Shown: one piece after another, positions 38,293-47,848 of the stretch | Numbering within the stretch: the stretch's first letter is position 1 | How the letters are laid out: each line of letters opens with the position of its first letter | Source of the DNA: Veillonella intestinalis | GTDB lineage: Bacteria > Bacillota > Negativicutes > Veillonellales > Veillonellaceae | Assembly (NCBI RefSeq): GCF_943193155.1 | Contig: NZ_CALPDB010000003.1 | Coordinates: 186,001-250,000, forward strand | DNA length: 64,000 nucleotides | Direction: 5' to 3' | The notes under the pieces: generated by a model | Database searches by the model: none | What the model was told of the DNA's origin: nothing | The model's input: only the letters and a program-made list of their open reading frames with translations | Position numbers and translations under genes: made by a program

Positions 38293-38738
38293 AATTAACT
38301 GTTAATGGGAAAGTTTTAGAAACTACGATTGAAGCCGATGAAATGTTATTGACTACATTGCGCAAGCAAGGCTATTTCAGCATGCGCCGTGGTTGCGATA
38401 CTATGAACTGTGGTCTTTGCACAGTGTGGCTTGATGGAAATACAATTTTGTCATGTTCCTATCCTACATTTCGGGCTCATGGCCATGAAGTAATCACATT
38501 AGAAGGATTGGCGGATGAAGCGGCTTTGTTAGCAGATTGTTTAGCTGCTGAAGGGGCCGATCAATGTGGCTATTGCACTACGGGCATGATGATGAGTGCC
38601 ATGGCTTTGCGCCGTAAAAATCCCAATCCTACAGATGAGGAAATTAAAGACTTTTTAGTGGGAAATTTATGTCGTTGTACTGGTTATGAATCTCATTTAC
38701 GTGGTATTCGACGCTATTTAGCGGAGGTGGAAGCATGA
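38283..38738 (+). CDS. molybdenum hydroxylase, [2Fe-2S] subunit
   Basis: This 151-residue subunit carries a plant-type [2Fe-2S] cluster (GCDTMNCGLCTVWLDG, then a Cys at ILSCSY) and a second four-Cys cluster in the helical domain (QCGYCTTG, NLCRCTGY). It links the molybdenum centre to FAD. The start is GTG, overlapping the previous gene by ten bases. Confidence 0.93.
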   Translation: MDVKLTVNGKVLETTIEADEMLLTTLRKQGYFSMRRGCDTMNCGLCTVWLDGNTILSCSYPTFRAHGHEVITLEGLADEAALLADCLAAEGADQCGYCTTGMMMSAMALRRKNPNPTDEEIKDFLVGNLCRCTGYESHLRGIRRYLAEVEA

Positions 38739-41044
38739 GGGAGCAACAACAGCGAAAGCATGTAGGTAAATCCTATAAAAAAGTAGACGCCAGTACGATT
38801 TTAAGTGGTCGTCCTGCGTATACGGAAGATTTTATTCCCCCTCATGCGTTAGTTATTAAAATTTTACGTAGTCCTTATGCAATGGCTAAAATCATTGATA
38901 TTGATTTAAAATCTGCTTTGCGTATACCTGGGGTAGAGGCTATTTTTACATATAAAGATGTGCCTAAGACACGCTTTACTTTGGCAGGGCAAAGCTATCC
39001 AGAGCCATCGGCGTATGATTCGTTAATTCTTGATCAATATGTGCGCTATGTAGGGGATGCCGTAGCTATTGTAGTAGCTAAAGATGAAAAAACAGCCTTT
39101 CAAGCTATGCAGGTCATTCATGTAAAATACGATGTGATGGAGCCTGTATTAGATATTCATACAGCGTTAGATCATCCTACGGTAGTTCATCCAGAAGATG
39201 ATTTGCATTATAATTTGCCGGTAGGGGGCGACCCAAAACGAAACTTAGCATGCTCCTATAGTCGTGTAGCTGGCGATTTAGAAGGCGAGTTAGCTAACTG
39301 TGACTATGTGGTAGAAGAAACTTATTTTGACCAAGCGACATTGCAAACAGCGATGGAAACGTTTAGAACATTTTGTACTATCGATCAGTTTGGTCGTTTA
39401 GTGTGTACTAGTTCGACGCAAATTCCGTTCCATGTAAGACGTCACATTGCACGTGCTTTGGAAATTCCGGCCACTAAAATTCGCGTTATTAAACCGCGTA
39501 TTGGCGGAGGCTTTGGTTCTAAGCAAACCGCGTGTACAGAGCTGTATTGTGCCTTTGTAACTTGGACTTTGAAGAAGCCCGCTGTATTAGTGTATAGCCG
39601 TCATGAGGCAAGCAATTGCTCAACCAGTCGTCATGCCCGTGAGTGGAAGGTGCGTTTAGGGGCTACTAAGGATGGCATTATTCAAGTGATTGACATGGTA
39701 GCAACATCTGATGCGGGTGCTTATAGCACGCATGCGTTTACTACTTTTACAGCTGGCGAACATAAGTCAGTGCCTTTGTATAATAAAGGCAAAGCCGTGC
39801 GCTATGAGTCCAATATTGTGTACACAAACCATATGGCAGGGGGGGCTTTCCGTGGTTATGGCGCAACCGAAGCTCTTTGGCCATTAGAATGTGCTGTTAC
39901 TAAGTTGGCTAAAGCTATGGATATGGATGAGAGTGAATTACGCTTAAAAAATTTGATTGGCGTAGGCGAAACTTCCTTAGTTTATGAGCCTGATGAAATA
40001 TTGGAATCTGGTCTATTAAAAGAAGCCATTGCAAAAGCTAAAAAAATGGCTCGCTGGGATGAACGACCTCATAGTTGGCAAATTGATGAAACCCATCGGG
40101 GTGGACTAGGTATGGCGTTGGCTTTCCAAGGTTCTGGAGTAGCTAAAATTGATACAGCCTCGGTAGAAATAAAGTTACAAGATGATGGCTATTATACGTT
40201 ATACACTGGCTCTACCGATATGGGGACGGGTGCTAATACCGTATTGTTACAGATGGCCTGTGAAGTGTTAGGCTGTCCGTTAGATCATATGACCTGTTAT
40301 GAAGCGGATACAGATGTTGTGCCTTTTGATCCAGGCTCTTATGCATCGAGTACTACTTATGTAACAGGCACAGCGGCTAAATTGGCAGCTGAAGATTTAA
40401 AAGCCAAATTAATTCGTACCTTTGCTACTTATTTAGAGGTGCCTGAAGAAGATATTGAATTTGATGGCGTTATGGCAAATACAAAAGATGGTAGTAAAAC
40501 GATGACTACTAAAGAATTAGCGCCTAAATTAATGGTTAGTTTAGGTCATAAGCCAGAACAATTAGTAGGATTTGCTACTTGGGGTAGCCATACATCACCA
40601 CCACCATTTATGGTAGGGATTGCTGAAGTGAGTGTAGATATGGAAACGGGCCAAGTGACGCCGCTTGATTTTTATGCGGTCGTTGACTGTGGTACCATCG
40701 TAAATCCAGCGTTAGCAAGAGTTCAAGCAGAGGGTGGTATAGTACAAGGTATTGGTATGGCTTTGACAGAGGACATACGATATTCCTCGCGTGGTGTCTT
40801 AGAGACTAATAACTTTATGAGTTATAAAATACCAACTCGTCGTGATATAGGTCGTATTCATGTAGATTTTGTAGAATCTCATGAGCCAACGGGGGCTTTT
40901 GGGGTTAAATCCATTGGTGAAGTAGTTATTAATACTTCTTGTCCGGCGATTCAAGGCGCTATTTTAAATGCCTGTGGTGCGGAATTAACAACATTACCTA
41001 TGAATTCAGAAAAGGTATTTCAGGCTTTGATGGCGAAAGAGTAA
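38735..41044 (+). CDS. molybdenum hydroxylase, molybdopterin-binding large subunit
   Basis: This 769-residue catalytic subunit belongs to the xanthine dehydrogenase family. Cofactor-contact segments include RIGGGFGSKQTACTELYC, GGAFRGYGATEALWPLE, GSTDMGTGANTVLLQMACE and the C-terminal active-site glutamate region EPTGAFGVKSIGEVV. The YqeB/YqeC partners in the operon point to a selenium-dependent hydroxylase acting on purines, nicotinate or related heterocycles. Purine fermentation and a xanthine dehydrogenase are known from Veillonella, which makes xanthine the leading candidate, by inference. Confidence 0.9.
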   Translation: MREQQQRKHVGKSYKKVDASTILSGRPAYTEDFIPPHALVIKILRSPYAMAKIIDIDLKSALRIPGVEAIFTYKDVPKTRFTLAGQSYPEPSAYDSLILDQYVRYVGDAVAIVVAKDEKTAFQAMQVIHVKYDVMEPVLDIHTALDHPTVVHPEDDLHYNLPVGGDPKRNLACSYSRVAGDLEGELANCDYVVEETYFDQATLQTAMETFRTFCTIDQFGRLVCTSSTQIPFHVRRHIARALEIPATKIRVIKPRIGGGFGSKQTACTELYCAFVTWTLKKPAVLVYSRHEASNCSTSRHAREWKVRLGATKDGIIQVIDMVATSDAGAYSTHAFTTFTAGEHKSVPLYNKGKAVRYESNIVYTNHMAGGAFRGYGATEALWPLECAVTKLAKAMDMDESELRLKNLIGVGETSLVYEPDEILESGLLKEAIAKAKKMARWDERPHSWQIDETHRGGLGMALAFQGSGVAKIDTASVEIKLQDDGYYTLYTGSTDMGTGANTVLLQMACEVLGCPLDHMTCYEADTDVVPFDPGSYASSTTYVTGTAAKLAAEDLKAKLIRTFATYLEVPEEDIEFDGVMANTKDGSKTMTTKELAPKLMVSLGHKPEQLVGFATWGSHTSPPPFMVGIAEVSVDMETGQVTPLDFYAVVDCGTIVNPALARVQAEGGIVQGIGMALTEDIRYSSRGVLETNNFMSYKIPTRRDIGRIHVDFVESHEPTGAFGVKSIGEVVINTSCPAIQGAILNACGAELTTLPMNSEKVFQALMAKE

Positions 41045-41100
41045 AGGGTAGGTATTTAATTTCGAGCAGAACTGTAGGCTCGCACTGAGGAGGAATAGCC

Positions 41101-41859
41101 ATGACGATGCAAGCAAAACATTGGAGTTCGTTGATTCAACCAGGCATTACAGCCATTGTAGGGGCTGGTGGTAAAACAACGGTACTCGCTAAATTGGTAG
41201 AATATGGTGGGTTACAAGGGCAACCAACATTAGTGACGACTACGACAAAATTATATGAGTCACAAGTGGCTTTGTGGAATCCTTATTATGGTACTGATTT
41301 TAATGAGGCTGAAGAGGCCTGTCATAAAGCTATGCATCGAGGTCGCTGTGCTGCTTGGTTTAGTGGCATAGAAGGGACAAAGGTGACTTCCTTATCTGCG
41401 AATGCCATTGATGAAATGCATATGGTTCATCCTAAGTGGCAGATTTTAGTTGAGGCTGATGGGGCGAAAGAAAAATGGTTGAAAGCACCTAAAACATCTG
41501 AGCCAGTGATTCCTGCTAAAACGACTACTACCATTGGGGTTGTAAATTTACAGATGCTAGGGACACAACTTACGGAAGAGCATGTGCATAATTTAGAAGG
41601 GGTTTCTGCCATTATGGAACGCCCAGAAGGCGCAGTTGTTACGCCTTCTATGTTGGCTCGCTTAGTGCTTCATCCAGAAGGTTTATTCCAATATAGCCGC
41701 GGTCGCCGTATATTATTCTGTACTGGTTACGATACGGTGCAGCATCGCATTATTGATGACTTTTTAGACCGCTTAGCTGATAGTAAATTGGCTATGGTAG
41801 TATTAGCTGATGGTTATAAAGCAAGTTGTGAAATTGCCCGTGTTATTCGTTGGCAATAA
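41101..41859 (+). CDS. yqeC: YqeC-like selenium cofactor biosynthesis protein
   Basis: This 252-residue protein has an N-terminal P loop (VGAGGKTTVLAKL) and the EADGAKEKWLKAPK segment typical of YqeC. YqeC is a genomic marker of labile-selenium molybdenum hydroxylases; its chemistry is not established. A strong ribosome binding site (GAGGAGG) follows a 56-base gap after the large subunit. Confidence 0.85.
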   Translation: MTMQAKHWSSLIQPGITAIVGAGGKTTVLAKLVEYGGLQGQPTLVTTTTKLYESQVALWNPYYGTDFNEAEEACHKAMHRGRCAAWFSGIEGTKVTSLSANAIDEMHMVHPKWQILVEADGAKEKWLKAPKTSEPVIPAKTTTTIGVVNLQMLGTQLTEEHVHNLEGVSAIMERPEGAVVTPSMLARLVLHPEGLFQYSRGRRILFCTGYDTVQHRIIDDFLDRLADSKLAMVVLADGYKASCEIARVIRWQ

Positions 41860-41874
41860 GGCAGGCATATTGAT

Positions 41875-42483
41875 ATGGTCATAGATGTAGTTATATTAGC
41901 GGCTGGTCTTAGTCGACGCATGGGGCTTTGTAAAGGTCTGTTGCCTTGGGGCGAAGGGACTTTGTTAGAGCAAGCTTGTAAAGTATATCGGCATTTAAGT
42001 GGCCAGCGCATTGTAGTAGTTGGAAAAGAGGCGGATTTAATGAAGCCTCTTGCACATACTTATGGATTTCAAGTTGTGGTGAATGAGCAACCTGAATTAG
42101 GTCAAGGGGGATCACTTGCGCTTGGTATACAAGCAGTAGATACAACAGCAAATCCTGTATTATGTGCTGTTGTGGATCAACCTTTGATGACTGAGGCGAT
42201 TGTTCAAGCGTTAGTACAAGCTTATGAACAAGAGGCTCAGGATGGTAAGACTATTATTTGTCCGTTATATGGCCCTAGTAAAGAGCGGGGCAATCCGGTT
42301 ATCTTTGGTCCGTATTGGAAGCAAGGGCTTCAAAACATTACCGCTGATCATGGCGGTCGAGAAATTTTGCAGGGAATTGGTAAACCCTATATTAGGTTCG
42401 TCGAAATTAAAGAACCGGCAGGCGTAGATGTAGATACGCCTGATGAATATGAACAGTTGTATAATATGTGGGGTAAACTATGA
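41875..42483 (+). CDS. MocA-like molybdenum cofactor cytidylyltransferase
   Basis: This 202-residue nucleotidyltransferase of the MobA/MocA group has the N-terminal loop LAAGLSRRMGLCKGLLPWG and the metal-binding DQPLM. It would add CMP to molybdopterin to make the MCD form used by xanthine dehydrogenase-type enzymes. The position in the operon fits this assignment. Confidence 0.85.
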   Translation: MVIDVVILAAGLSRRMGLCKGLLPWGEGTLLEQACKVYRHLSGQRIVVVGKEADLMKPLAHTYGFQVVVNEQPELGQGGSLALGIQAVDTTANPVLCAVVDQPLMTEAIVQALVQAYEQEAQDGKTIICPLYGPSKERGNPVIFGPYWKQGLQNITADHGGREILQGIGKPYIRFVEIKEPAGVDVDTPDEYEQLYNMWGKL

Positions 42484-43298
42484 AACCTTTAGTATTGATG
42501 CGTGGCGGCGGTGATATTGCTTCTGGCTGTGTATACCGCTTGCGTCGCGCTGGTTTTCGTGTTGTAATTAATGAATTACCCATTCCTACGATGATTCGGC
42601 GCAAAGTTTGTTATGGTGCCGCTGTCCATCGTGGTGAAGTGTTATTAGAGCGATTAGCAGCTCGTCATGTAACGTTGGCTGAAGCACAGGCCATGGTACA
42701 AGAAGGGCATGATATTATTCCCGTAGTAACAGAAGCGTATGAAACAGTATTAAAAACATTACAACCAGATATTGTTGTCGATGCGATTTTAGCTAAACGC
42801 AATGTAGGTACACATAATGATGATGCAGCATTAGTTATCGCTTGTGGCCCTGGTTTTGTGGCTGGTGAGGATGTTGATGTCGTAGTGGAAACTATGCGTG
42901 GTCATACTTTGGGACGCTGTATTTATGAAGGGGCGGCTTTGCCTAATACGGGTATCCCTGGTAGTGTGGGTGGTTATACCATTGAACGGGTAATGCATGC
43001 TCCTTGTGAAGGTTTATTTACGGCAAAGCGTCATATTGGTGAGGAAGTTGAAGCTGGTGAAATTATTGGCTTTGTAGATGAAACACCAGTTAAATCGCAA
43101 ATTGCCGGTATATTGCGAGGCGTTTTGGCATCCGGTTTGATGGTAACTAAAGGCTTTAAATTAGCTGATGTGGATGCGCGGTGTGAAAAATTTCACTGTT
43201 ATACGATTTCTGATAAAGCATTAGCTGTAGCTGGTGGTGTTTTAGAAGCTGTGTTAGCCTTTTGTTATGAGCAAGAACAAGAAATAACAACAAAATGA
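42480..43298 (+). CDS. yqeB: selenium-dependent molybdenum cofactor protein (YqeB/EF2563 family)
   Basis: This 272-residue protein matches the YqeB (EF2563) family: N-terminal MRGGGDIASGCVYRLRRAG, central VDAILAKRNVGTH, GPGFVAGEDVDVVVETMRGH, and a lipoyl/biotinyl-like C-terminal domain (HIGEEVEAGEIIGFVDETPV). It is the second marker of the selenium-dependent hydroxylase system, thought to act in inserting selenium into the Mo site. It overlaps mocA by four bases. Confidence 0.88.
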   Translation: MKPLVLMRGGGDIASGCVYRLRRAGFRVVINELPIPTMIRRKVCYGAAVHRGEVLLERLAARHVTLAEAQAMVQEGHDIIPVVTEAYETVLKTLQPDIVVDAILAKRNVGTHNDDAALVIACGPGFVAGEDVDVVVETMRGHTLGRCIYEGAALPNTGIPGSVGGYTIERVMHAPCEGLFTAKRHIGEEVEAGEIIGFVDETPVKSQIAGILRGVLASGLMVTKGFKLADVDARCEKFHCYTISDKALAVAGGVLEAVLAFCYEQEQEITTK

Positions 43299-43306
43299 GG
43301 AGACTT

Positions 43307-44029
43307 ATGAATGTATATGATGTAATTGAGCAGCGCCTTAGTGAAGATAAAAAGTCAATTATGGTAACGGTGCTGACGGGAGAACGTCAAGGGGATAAAG
43401 TAGTATATGGGGAAACGGGCGATGTTGTATATGGTCAGCCCATCGACGGTTTGGCGATAAAACCAGATCAGCGGCCTAGTGTATTAAATCTAGGCGCTAT
43501 GGAATGTTTTGTCCAGCCTGTTGAAAAAGACCCAGAAGTATTAGTACTCGGCGCGGGTCATGTCAGTCGTTGTATTGCGGATATGCTTTTATTTATTGGT
43601 TGTCATGTAACGGTAGTGGATGATCGAGCTGAATATTTGAGGCCTGATTTCTTTGATGAACGAGTACGCCGTTTATGTTTAGATTTTAATGACTTGGCGT
43701 CTCAATTACCTTTAAATAGTTATAAAGGGATTATCATAGTAACGAGAGCACATGAATATGATAGTATTTGTTTAAATCAAGTGCGTCATTTAGTAGATAC
43801 TACCTACATGGGCGTTATGGGGAGTCATAAACGTGTATTCCATGCTTTTGAAGTATTGAAAGAAAGTGGCTGGACGCAAACTGAATTAGATAAGATTTAT
43901 GCGCCTATAGGTCTATCCTTAGGGGCTGAAACACCCGAAGAAATTGCTCTATCTATAGTGAGTGAGTTCTTGGCCGTAACGCGTGGTCGTAAGGCAGGAT
44001 TTTTATCGCGAGGAGGTCAAGGTCGATGA
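43307..44029 (+). CDS. XdhC-like protein, Rossmann domain (C-terminal half of XdhC)
   Basis: This 240-residue protein carries the XdhC Rossmann domain (EVLVLGAGHVSRCIADMLLF, VTVVDDRAEYL, GVMGSHKRV, IYAPIGLSLGAETPEEIA). XdhC proteins bind and protect the molybdenum cofactor and add the essential sulfur (or selenium) ligand. The N-terminal CoxI part lies in the separate next gene, so the two halves of XdhC are split and in reverse order. The ATG at 43307 after GAGGAGAC is preferred over the in-frame ATG at 43295. Confidence 0.88.
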   Translation: MNVYDVIEQRLSEDKKSIMVTVLTGERQGDKVVYGETGDVVYGQPIDGLAIKPDQRPSVLNLGAMECFVQPVEKDPEVLVLGAGHVSRCIADMLLFIGCHVTVVDDRAEYLRPDFFDERVRRLCLDFNDLASQLPLNSYKGIIIVTRAHEYDSICLNQVRHLVDTTYMGVMGSHKRVFHAFEVLKESGWTQTELDKIYAPIGLSLGAETPEEIALSIVSEFLAVTRGRKAGFLSRGGQGR

Positions 44030-44340
44030 AACGTGAATTTGTTAAATATTTGCAAGGTCGTGAAACCGATACCTTAGCGGTGGCCACTATTTTGCAAACG
44101 AAAGGATCTACGCCGCGTAAGGCGGGGACAACTATGGTAGTTCATCCTGATGGCTCTATTTTTGGTACGATTGGTGGTGGCCGTGCAGAGAACGAAATTC
44201 GTTTAAACGCATTAGACGCTTTGCAAAAAAAAGAAAATCATCGCCGTATTTTAGTAGACCTTAATGATGATGTAGCCGTTAAAGAAGGTATGGTTTGCGG
44301 TGGCAATTTAGATGTTTGGATTGAAACCCAAAATGTATAA
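44026..44340 (+). CDS. XdhC/CoxI-family small protein (N-terminal half)
   Basis: This 104-residue protein has only the XdhC_CoxI domain: TLAVATILQTKGSTPRKAG, FGTIGGGRAENEIRLNAL and the Cys in GMVCGGNLDVW. It overlaps the preceding gene by four bases and ends the operon. It presumably works with the Rossmann-domain protein. Confidence 0.85.
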   Translation: MKREFVKYLQGRETDTLAVATILQTKGSTPRKAGTTMVVHPDGSIFGTIGGGRAENEIRLNALDALQKKENHRRILVDLNDDVAVKEGMVCGGNLDVWIETQNV

Positions 44341-44358
44341 AATAGGTTACATCCTTGG

Positions 44359-44387
44359 TTGACAATATTTTACAGCGAACTGAAAAT
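44359..44387 (+). promoter_or_regulatory. possible promoter of the cdaA-glmM operon
   Basis: A perfect TTGACA (44359-44364) with a poor -10 (GAAAAT) after 17 bases. It stands directly before the hairpin at 44397-44435, so a transcript from here would have to read through that hairpin to reach cdaA. Confidence 0.35.
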
Positions 44388-44396
44388 AAGGTAAAA

Positions 44397-44435
44397 TAAA
44401 AGAGTACCTGTGCATTATACACAGTGTACTCTTAT
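44397..44435 (+). terminator. terminator-like hairpin between the Mo-hydroxylase operon and cdaA
   Basis: AGAGTACCTGTG and CACAG-T-GTACTCT form a long stem with flanking TAAAA and TTATTTATTTT. It probably ends the Mo-hydroxylase operon transcript; because it also lies after a TTGACA box, an attenuator role is possible. Confidence 0.6.
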
Positions 44436-44467
44436 TTATTTTCGTACCCCTTGAGGAGTGGTTTTAT

Positions 44468-45286
44468 ATGATGACACAGCTGCAAGGCTTAATTGAAACA
44501 TTCCGCTTTGGAGATTTAGTCGATATCTTATCCGTAGCGGTTTTAATATACTATTTATACAAACAAATTAGAGATACTAGAGCTATGGCCCTGTTAAAAG
44601 GGTTGGTTGTACTAGGGTTAATTAATGTAGCCAGCCGATTCTTTGATTTACATGTAATTAGCTGGATATTACAACAAGGTATGACCGTTCTATTGGTTGC
44701 ATTGCCAGTGGTATTTCAACCAGAATTACGTCGGGCTTTGGAACGATTAGGTCGTGGCCGACTATTTTCCAAATCCCAAGATGTAAGTGAAATGGAGATT
44801 GAAAGTCTAGTCAATGAAGTCATGGCATCAGCTAAGGTTATGTCTCGTGAAAAAATAGGGGCCCTTATCGTATTTGAACGCGAAGTAGGCTTGGGAGAAA
44901 TTATTGATACGGGCATTGAAATTGACGGTAAAGTATCCCGTGAATTGTTAAATAATATATTTATTCCTAATACACCCCTTCATGATGGAGCTGTTGTTAT
45001 TCGCAACAATCGGGTTATGGCAGCGGCCTGTTTATTACCATTAACTCAGGATAGAAGTTTAAGTACTGAATTGGGAACGCGCCACAGAGCGGCGATTGGT
45101 CTGAGTGAGCAGGCTGATGCAGTGGTGCTAGTTGTTAGTGAAGAGACGGGTAAAATTTCTTATACCTATGGGGGGCATATTTATCGTCATTTACCTGAAG
45201 AGCAATTGCGTGAATCCTTACGTGCCTTTATGGAACGTCCTAAATCAGCCTTGTCCTTCTTAAAGAAATGGAGGGCTAAAAAATGA
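44468..45286 (+). CDS. cdaA: diadenylate cyclase
   Basis: CdaA makes cyclic di-AMP from two ATP. The 272-residue protein has three N-terminal membrane helices (residues about 12-80) and a DAC domain with the DGA (PLHDGAVVI) and RHR (LGTRHRAAIG) catalytic motifs. c-di-AMP controls potassium and osmolyte balance and cell-wall homeostasis in Firmicutes. It is followed by its regulator gene with a four-base overlap. Confidence 0.96.
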   Translation: MMTQLQGLIETFRFGDLVDILSVAVLIYYLYKQIRDTRAMALLKGLVVLGLINVASRFFDLHVISWILQQGMTVLLVALPVVFQPELRRALERLGRGRLFSKSQDVSEMEIESLVNEVMASAKVMSREKIGALIVFEREVGLGEIIDTGIEIDGKVSRELLNNIFIPNTPLHDGAVVIRNNRVMAAACLLPLTQDRSLSTELGTRHRAAIGLSEQADAVVLVVSEETGKISYTYGGHIYRHLPEEQLRESLRAFMERPKSALSFLKKWRAKK

Positions 45287-46239
45287 TGCAATTTTTCCAC
45301 AAAATTCAAGGTCATTGGATGGCAAAAATTTTATCCCTATTGGGTGCCATTCTATTATGGTTCTTCGTTATGAAAGAACAAAATCCTATTGTAGATATTA
45401 ATTATACCGTGCCTGTACAAGTACAGAATTTGAACTCGCAGTATGTGGTAGATAATATACCATCAGAGGTTCATGTACATTTACGGGGACCTCGTAACTC
45501 CATTCTATCGATTAATCAAAGCTCGCTAAAAGCGCATTTAGATATGGGTGATGTGTCGCCAGGGCAGCAGAGCTTACAAATTTTATTCACACCACCAGCA
45601 GGTGTTACCGTGGTAAGTATGACACCGGATACAGTTAATGTAAATGTGGATGAATACATGCTCAAAGAAGTGCCGGTAGAGGTGCAACAGTTGGGAAAAG
45701 TGCCAGAAGACATTGCCATTAAATCTGTAAATACAGTACCTAAAGTAGTGACGATTAGTGGTGCTAAACAAGAAGTAGAAAGCGTTGCGCATGTAATTTT
45801 GCGTATTAAAATGAATGATCGTCGAGCTAACTTTACTGCTTCTGGTATGATGGTTGCCGTTGATGCGGCTGGTAAGACTGTAGATAATGTAACGATTACA
45901 CCACGACAAGGGCAAGCTCAGATTGAGCTGGAACAAATTCGCTTTGAAAAGAATTTACCTGTAGTGGCTAATGTAACCGGGACAGTGAGCAATGAGTATG
46001 CCATTAAAAGTATTACTGTAGAGCCACAGCAAGTGCTAGTAAGTGGTAAAGAAGGGGACCTTAAAAACTTGTCAGAATTACGGACCGTAGATATTCCGTT
46101 AAATGGCCAGATTGCTAATATTGAAGGCGACTATGATATAGTGTCGAGCGATAATTATGCAGTTAACCCTACAAAAGTACATGTAATTGTGGAAATTGTA
46201 AAAAAATATTTAGGAGACACTAATGCTAAGAATAATTAA
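45283..46239 (+). CDS. cdaR: CdaA regulatory protein (YbbR domains)
   Basis: This 318-residue protein has one N-terminal membrane anchor (KILSLLGAILLWFFVM) and three or four extracytoplasmic YbbR repeats (VQVQNLNSQYVVDNIPSEVH begins the first). CdaR binds and tunes CdaA. The end overlaps the next gene by 17 bases. Confidence 0.93.
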   Translation: MMQFFHKIQGHWMAKILSLLGAILLWFFVMKEQNPIVDINYTVPVQVQNLNSQYVVDNIPSEVHVHLRGPRNSILSINQSSLKAHLDMGDVSPGQQSLQILFTPPAGVTVVSMTPDTVNVNVDEYMLKEVPVEVQQLGKVPEDIAIKSVNTVPKVVTISGAKQEVESVAHVILRIKMNDRRANFTASGMMVAVDAAGKTVDNVTITPRQGQAQIELEQIRFEKNLPVVANVTGTVSNEYAIKSITVEPQQVLVSGKEGDLKNLSELRTVDIPLNGQIANIEGDYDIVSSDNYAVNPTKVHVIVEIVKKYLGDTNAKNN

Positions 46240-47848
46240 TTTTCGAGTGGATGTAACTGCTAAAAATCCATTAGAAGCCTTACTTGTTCATAAATTTCCT
46301 GTCTTAAAAGGTCAGATTGAGCAAATCCATGTAGTAAGAAGAGCTGTGGATGCGCGTAAAAAACCTCATATTACGTTTGTATATACGTTATTTGTGGAAG
46401 TTCGTGATGAAGCGTTGGTTATGAAACGCTTGGGACGGGACAAAAATGTAAGCACTATGGAACCTGTGGAGCCAGAACCGATTGTACATGGCAAGCAGAG
46501 CTTAGCCCATCGGCCAGTAGTAGTCGGCTTTGGCCCAGCTGGTATGTTAGCTGCTTTTTACTTGGCTCGTGAAGGCTATCGCCCGATTGTATTAGAGCGC
46601 GGACAAGATGTGGGCCAACGAGCTAAAGATGTAGAAGAGTTTTGGACCTCTGGGCAGTTTAAGCCAGAGTCTAATGTACAATTTGGCGAAGGTGGTGCTG
46701 GCACTTTTTCTGATGGTAAGTTAACTACGCGTGTAACGCATCCACGGCTTCATGAAATTGCTAAATATTTTGTACGCTTTGGGGCACCAGCAGAGATTTT
46801 ATACAAACATAAACCTCATGTAGGCACTGATGTGTTGCGCGGTATGGTAAAAGCGATGCGGGAGCAAATCATTGCTTGGGGCGGTGAAGTGCGCTTTGGC
46901 GCTAAAGTTACTAAGTTATGCCTTGAACAGGCGCATGTAACTGGTGTGGTGGTCAATGATAGTGAGACCATTACTACAAATTTAGTGCTAATAGGGATTG
47001 GCCATAGTGCCCGTGATACTTATGAAATGATGTATCAGGCAGGGATTGCCATGGAAAGTAAACCTTTTGCAGTCGGCGTTCGTATTGAACACCCGCAGTC
47101 GATGATTGATATTTCACAATATGGCATAGAACCAGCTGAATTAGGCTTAGGCGCTGCTGAATATTCCGTAGTATATCATGATAAAGAATCAGGCCGGACA
47201 GCGTATAGTTTCTGTATGTGCCCTGGCGGTGAAGTGGTGGCCTCAGCTTCAGAAGAAGGTCATGTAGTTACTAATGGTATGAGTTTGTATGCTCGTGCTA
47301 GTGGCGTAGCTAATAGTGCCTTAGTAGTCACTGTGGGACCCGATGATTTTGGAACTCATCCCTTAGGTGGCGTAGCATTTCAACGAGAATGGGAAGCGAA
47401 AGCTTATGAGTTAGGGGGCCGTGATTATAAAGCGCCATTGCAAACAGTGGGCGACTTTTTAGCACATCAAGTAGGTACGGTACCTCTTAATCAAGCAAAT
47501 GCGCCTCATTCGTATCGTCCTGGTGTAGTAGCAGCAGACTTGCATGCTTGTTTGCCAACGTATGTGACGGAAGTAATGGAACGCGCGTTGCCGTATTTTG
47601 GACGCCGTATTAAAGGATTTGATGAACCACAAATTTGTATGACTGGTGTAGAAACAAGAACATCGTCACCACTTCGTATTTTACGTGATGAAGATCGACA
47701 GTCACCGACCATTAAAGGGTTATATCCTATGGGTGAAGGTGCTGGTTATGCAGGTGGAATCATGAGTGCTGCCTTAGATGGTGCGGAAACAGCCATTCGT
47801 GTTATGGTTGCGTATAAGCCGTTAATGGCACAGGAAGGAGAAGCATAA
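46223..47848 (+). CDS. FAD-dependent oxidoreductase (COG2509 type)
   Basis: This 541-residue protein has an N-terminal ferredoxin-like or alpha/beta segment (residues 1-90), then an FAD-binding Rossmann fold (PVVVGFGPAGMLAAFYLARE). Further family motifs are NVQFGEGGAGTFSDGKLTTR, IGIGHSARDTYEM and the closing YPMGEGAGYAGGIMSAALDG. The physiological substrate is unknown. It sits inside the c-di-AMP/glmM operon, overlapping cdaR and sharing TAATG with glmM, so it is co-translated with envelope genes. Confidence 0.88.
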   Translation: MLRIINFRVDVTAKNPLEALLVHKFPVLKGQIEQIHVVRRAVDARKKPHITFVYTLFVEVRDEALVMKRLGRDKNVSTMEPVEPEPIVHGKQSLAHRPVVVGFGPAGMLAAFYLAREGYRPIVLERGQDVGQRAKDVEEFWTSGQFKPESNVQFGEGGAGTFSDGKLTTRVTHPRLHEIAKYFVRFGAPAEILYKHKPHVGTDVLRGMVKAMREQIIAWGGEVRFGAKVTKLCLEQAHVTGVVVNDSETITTNLVLIGIGHSARDTYEMMYQAGIAMESKPFAVGVRIEHPQSMIDISQYGIEPAELGLGAAEYSVVYHDKESGRTAYSFCMCPGGEVVASASEEGHVVTNGMSLYARASGVANSALVVTVGPDDFGTHPLGGVAFQREWEAKAYELGGRDYKAPLQTVGDFLAHQVGTVPLNQANAPHSYRPGVVAADLHACLPTYVTEVMERALPYFGRRIKGFDEPQICMTGVETRTSSPLRILRDEDRQSPTIKGLYPMGEGAGYAGGIMSAALDGAETAIRVMVAYKPLMAQEGEA

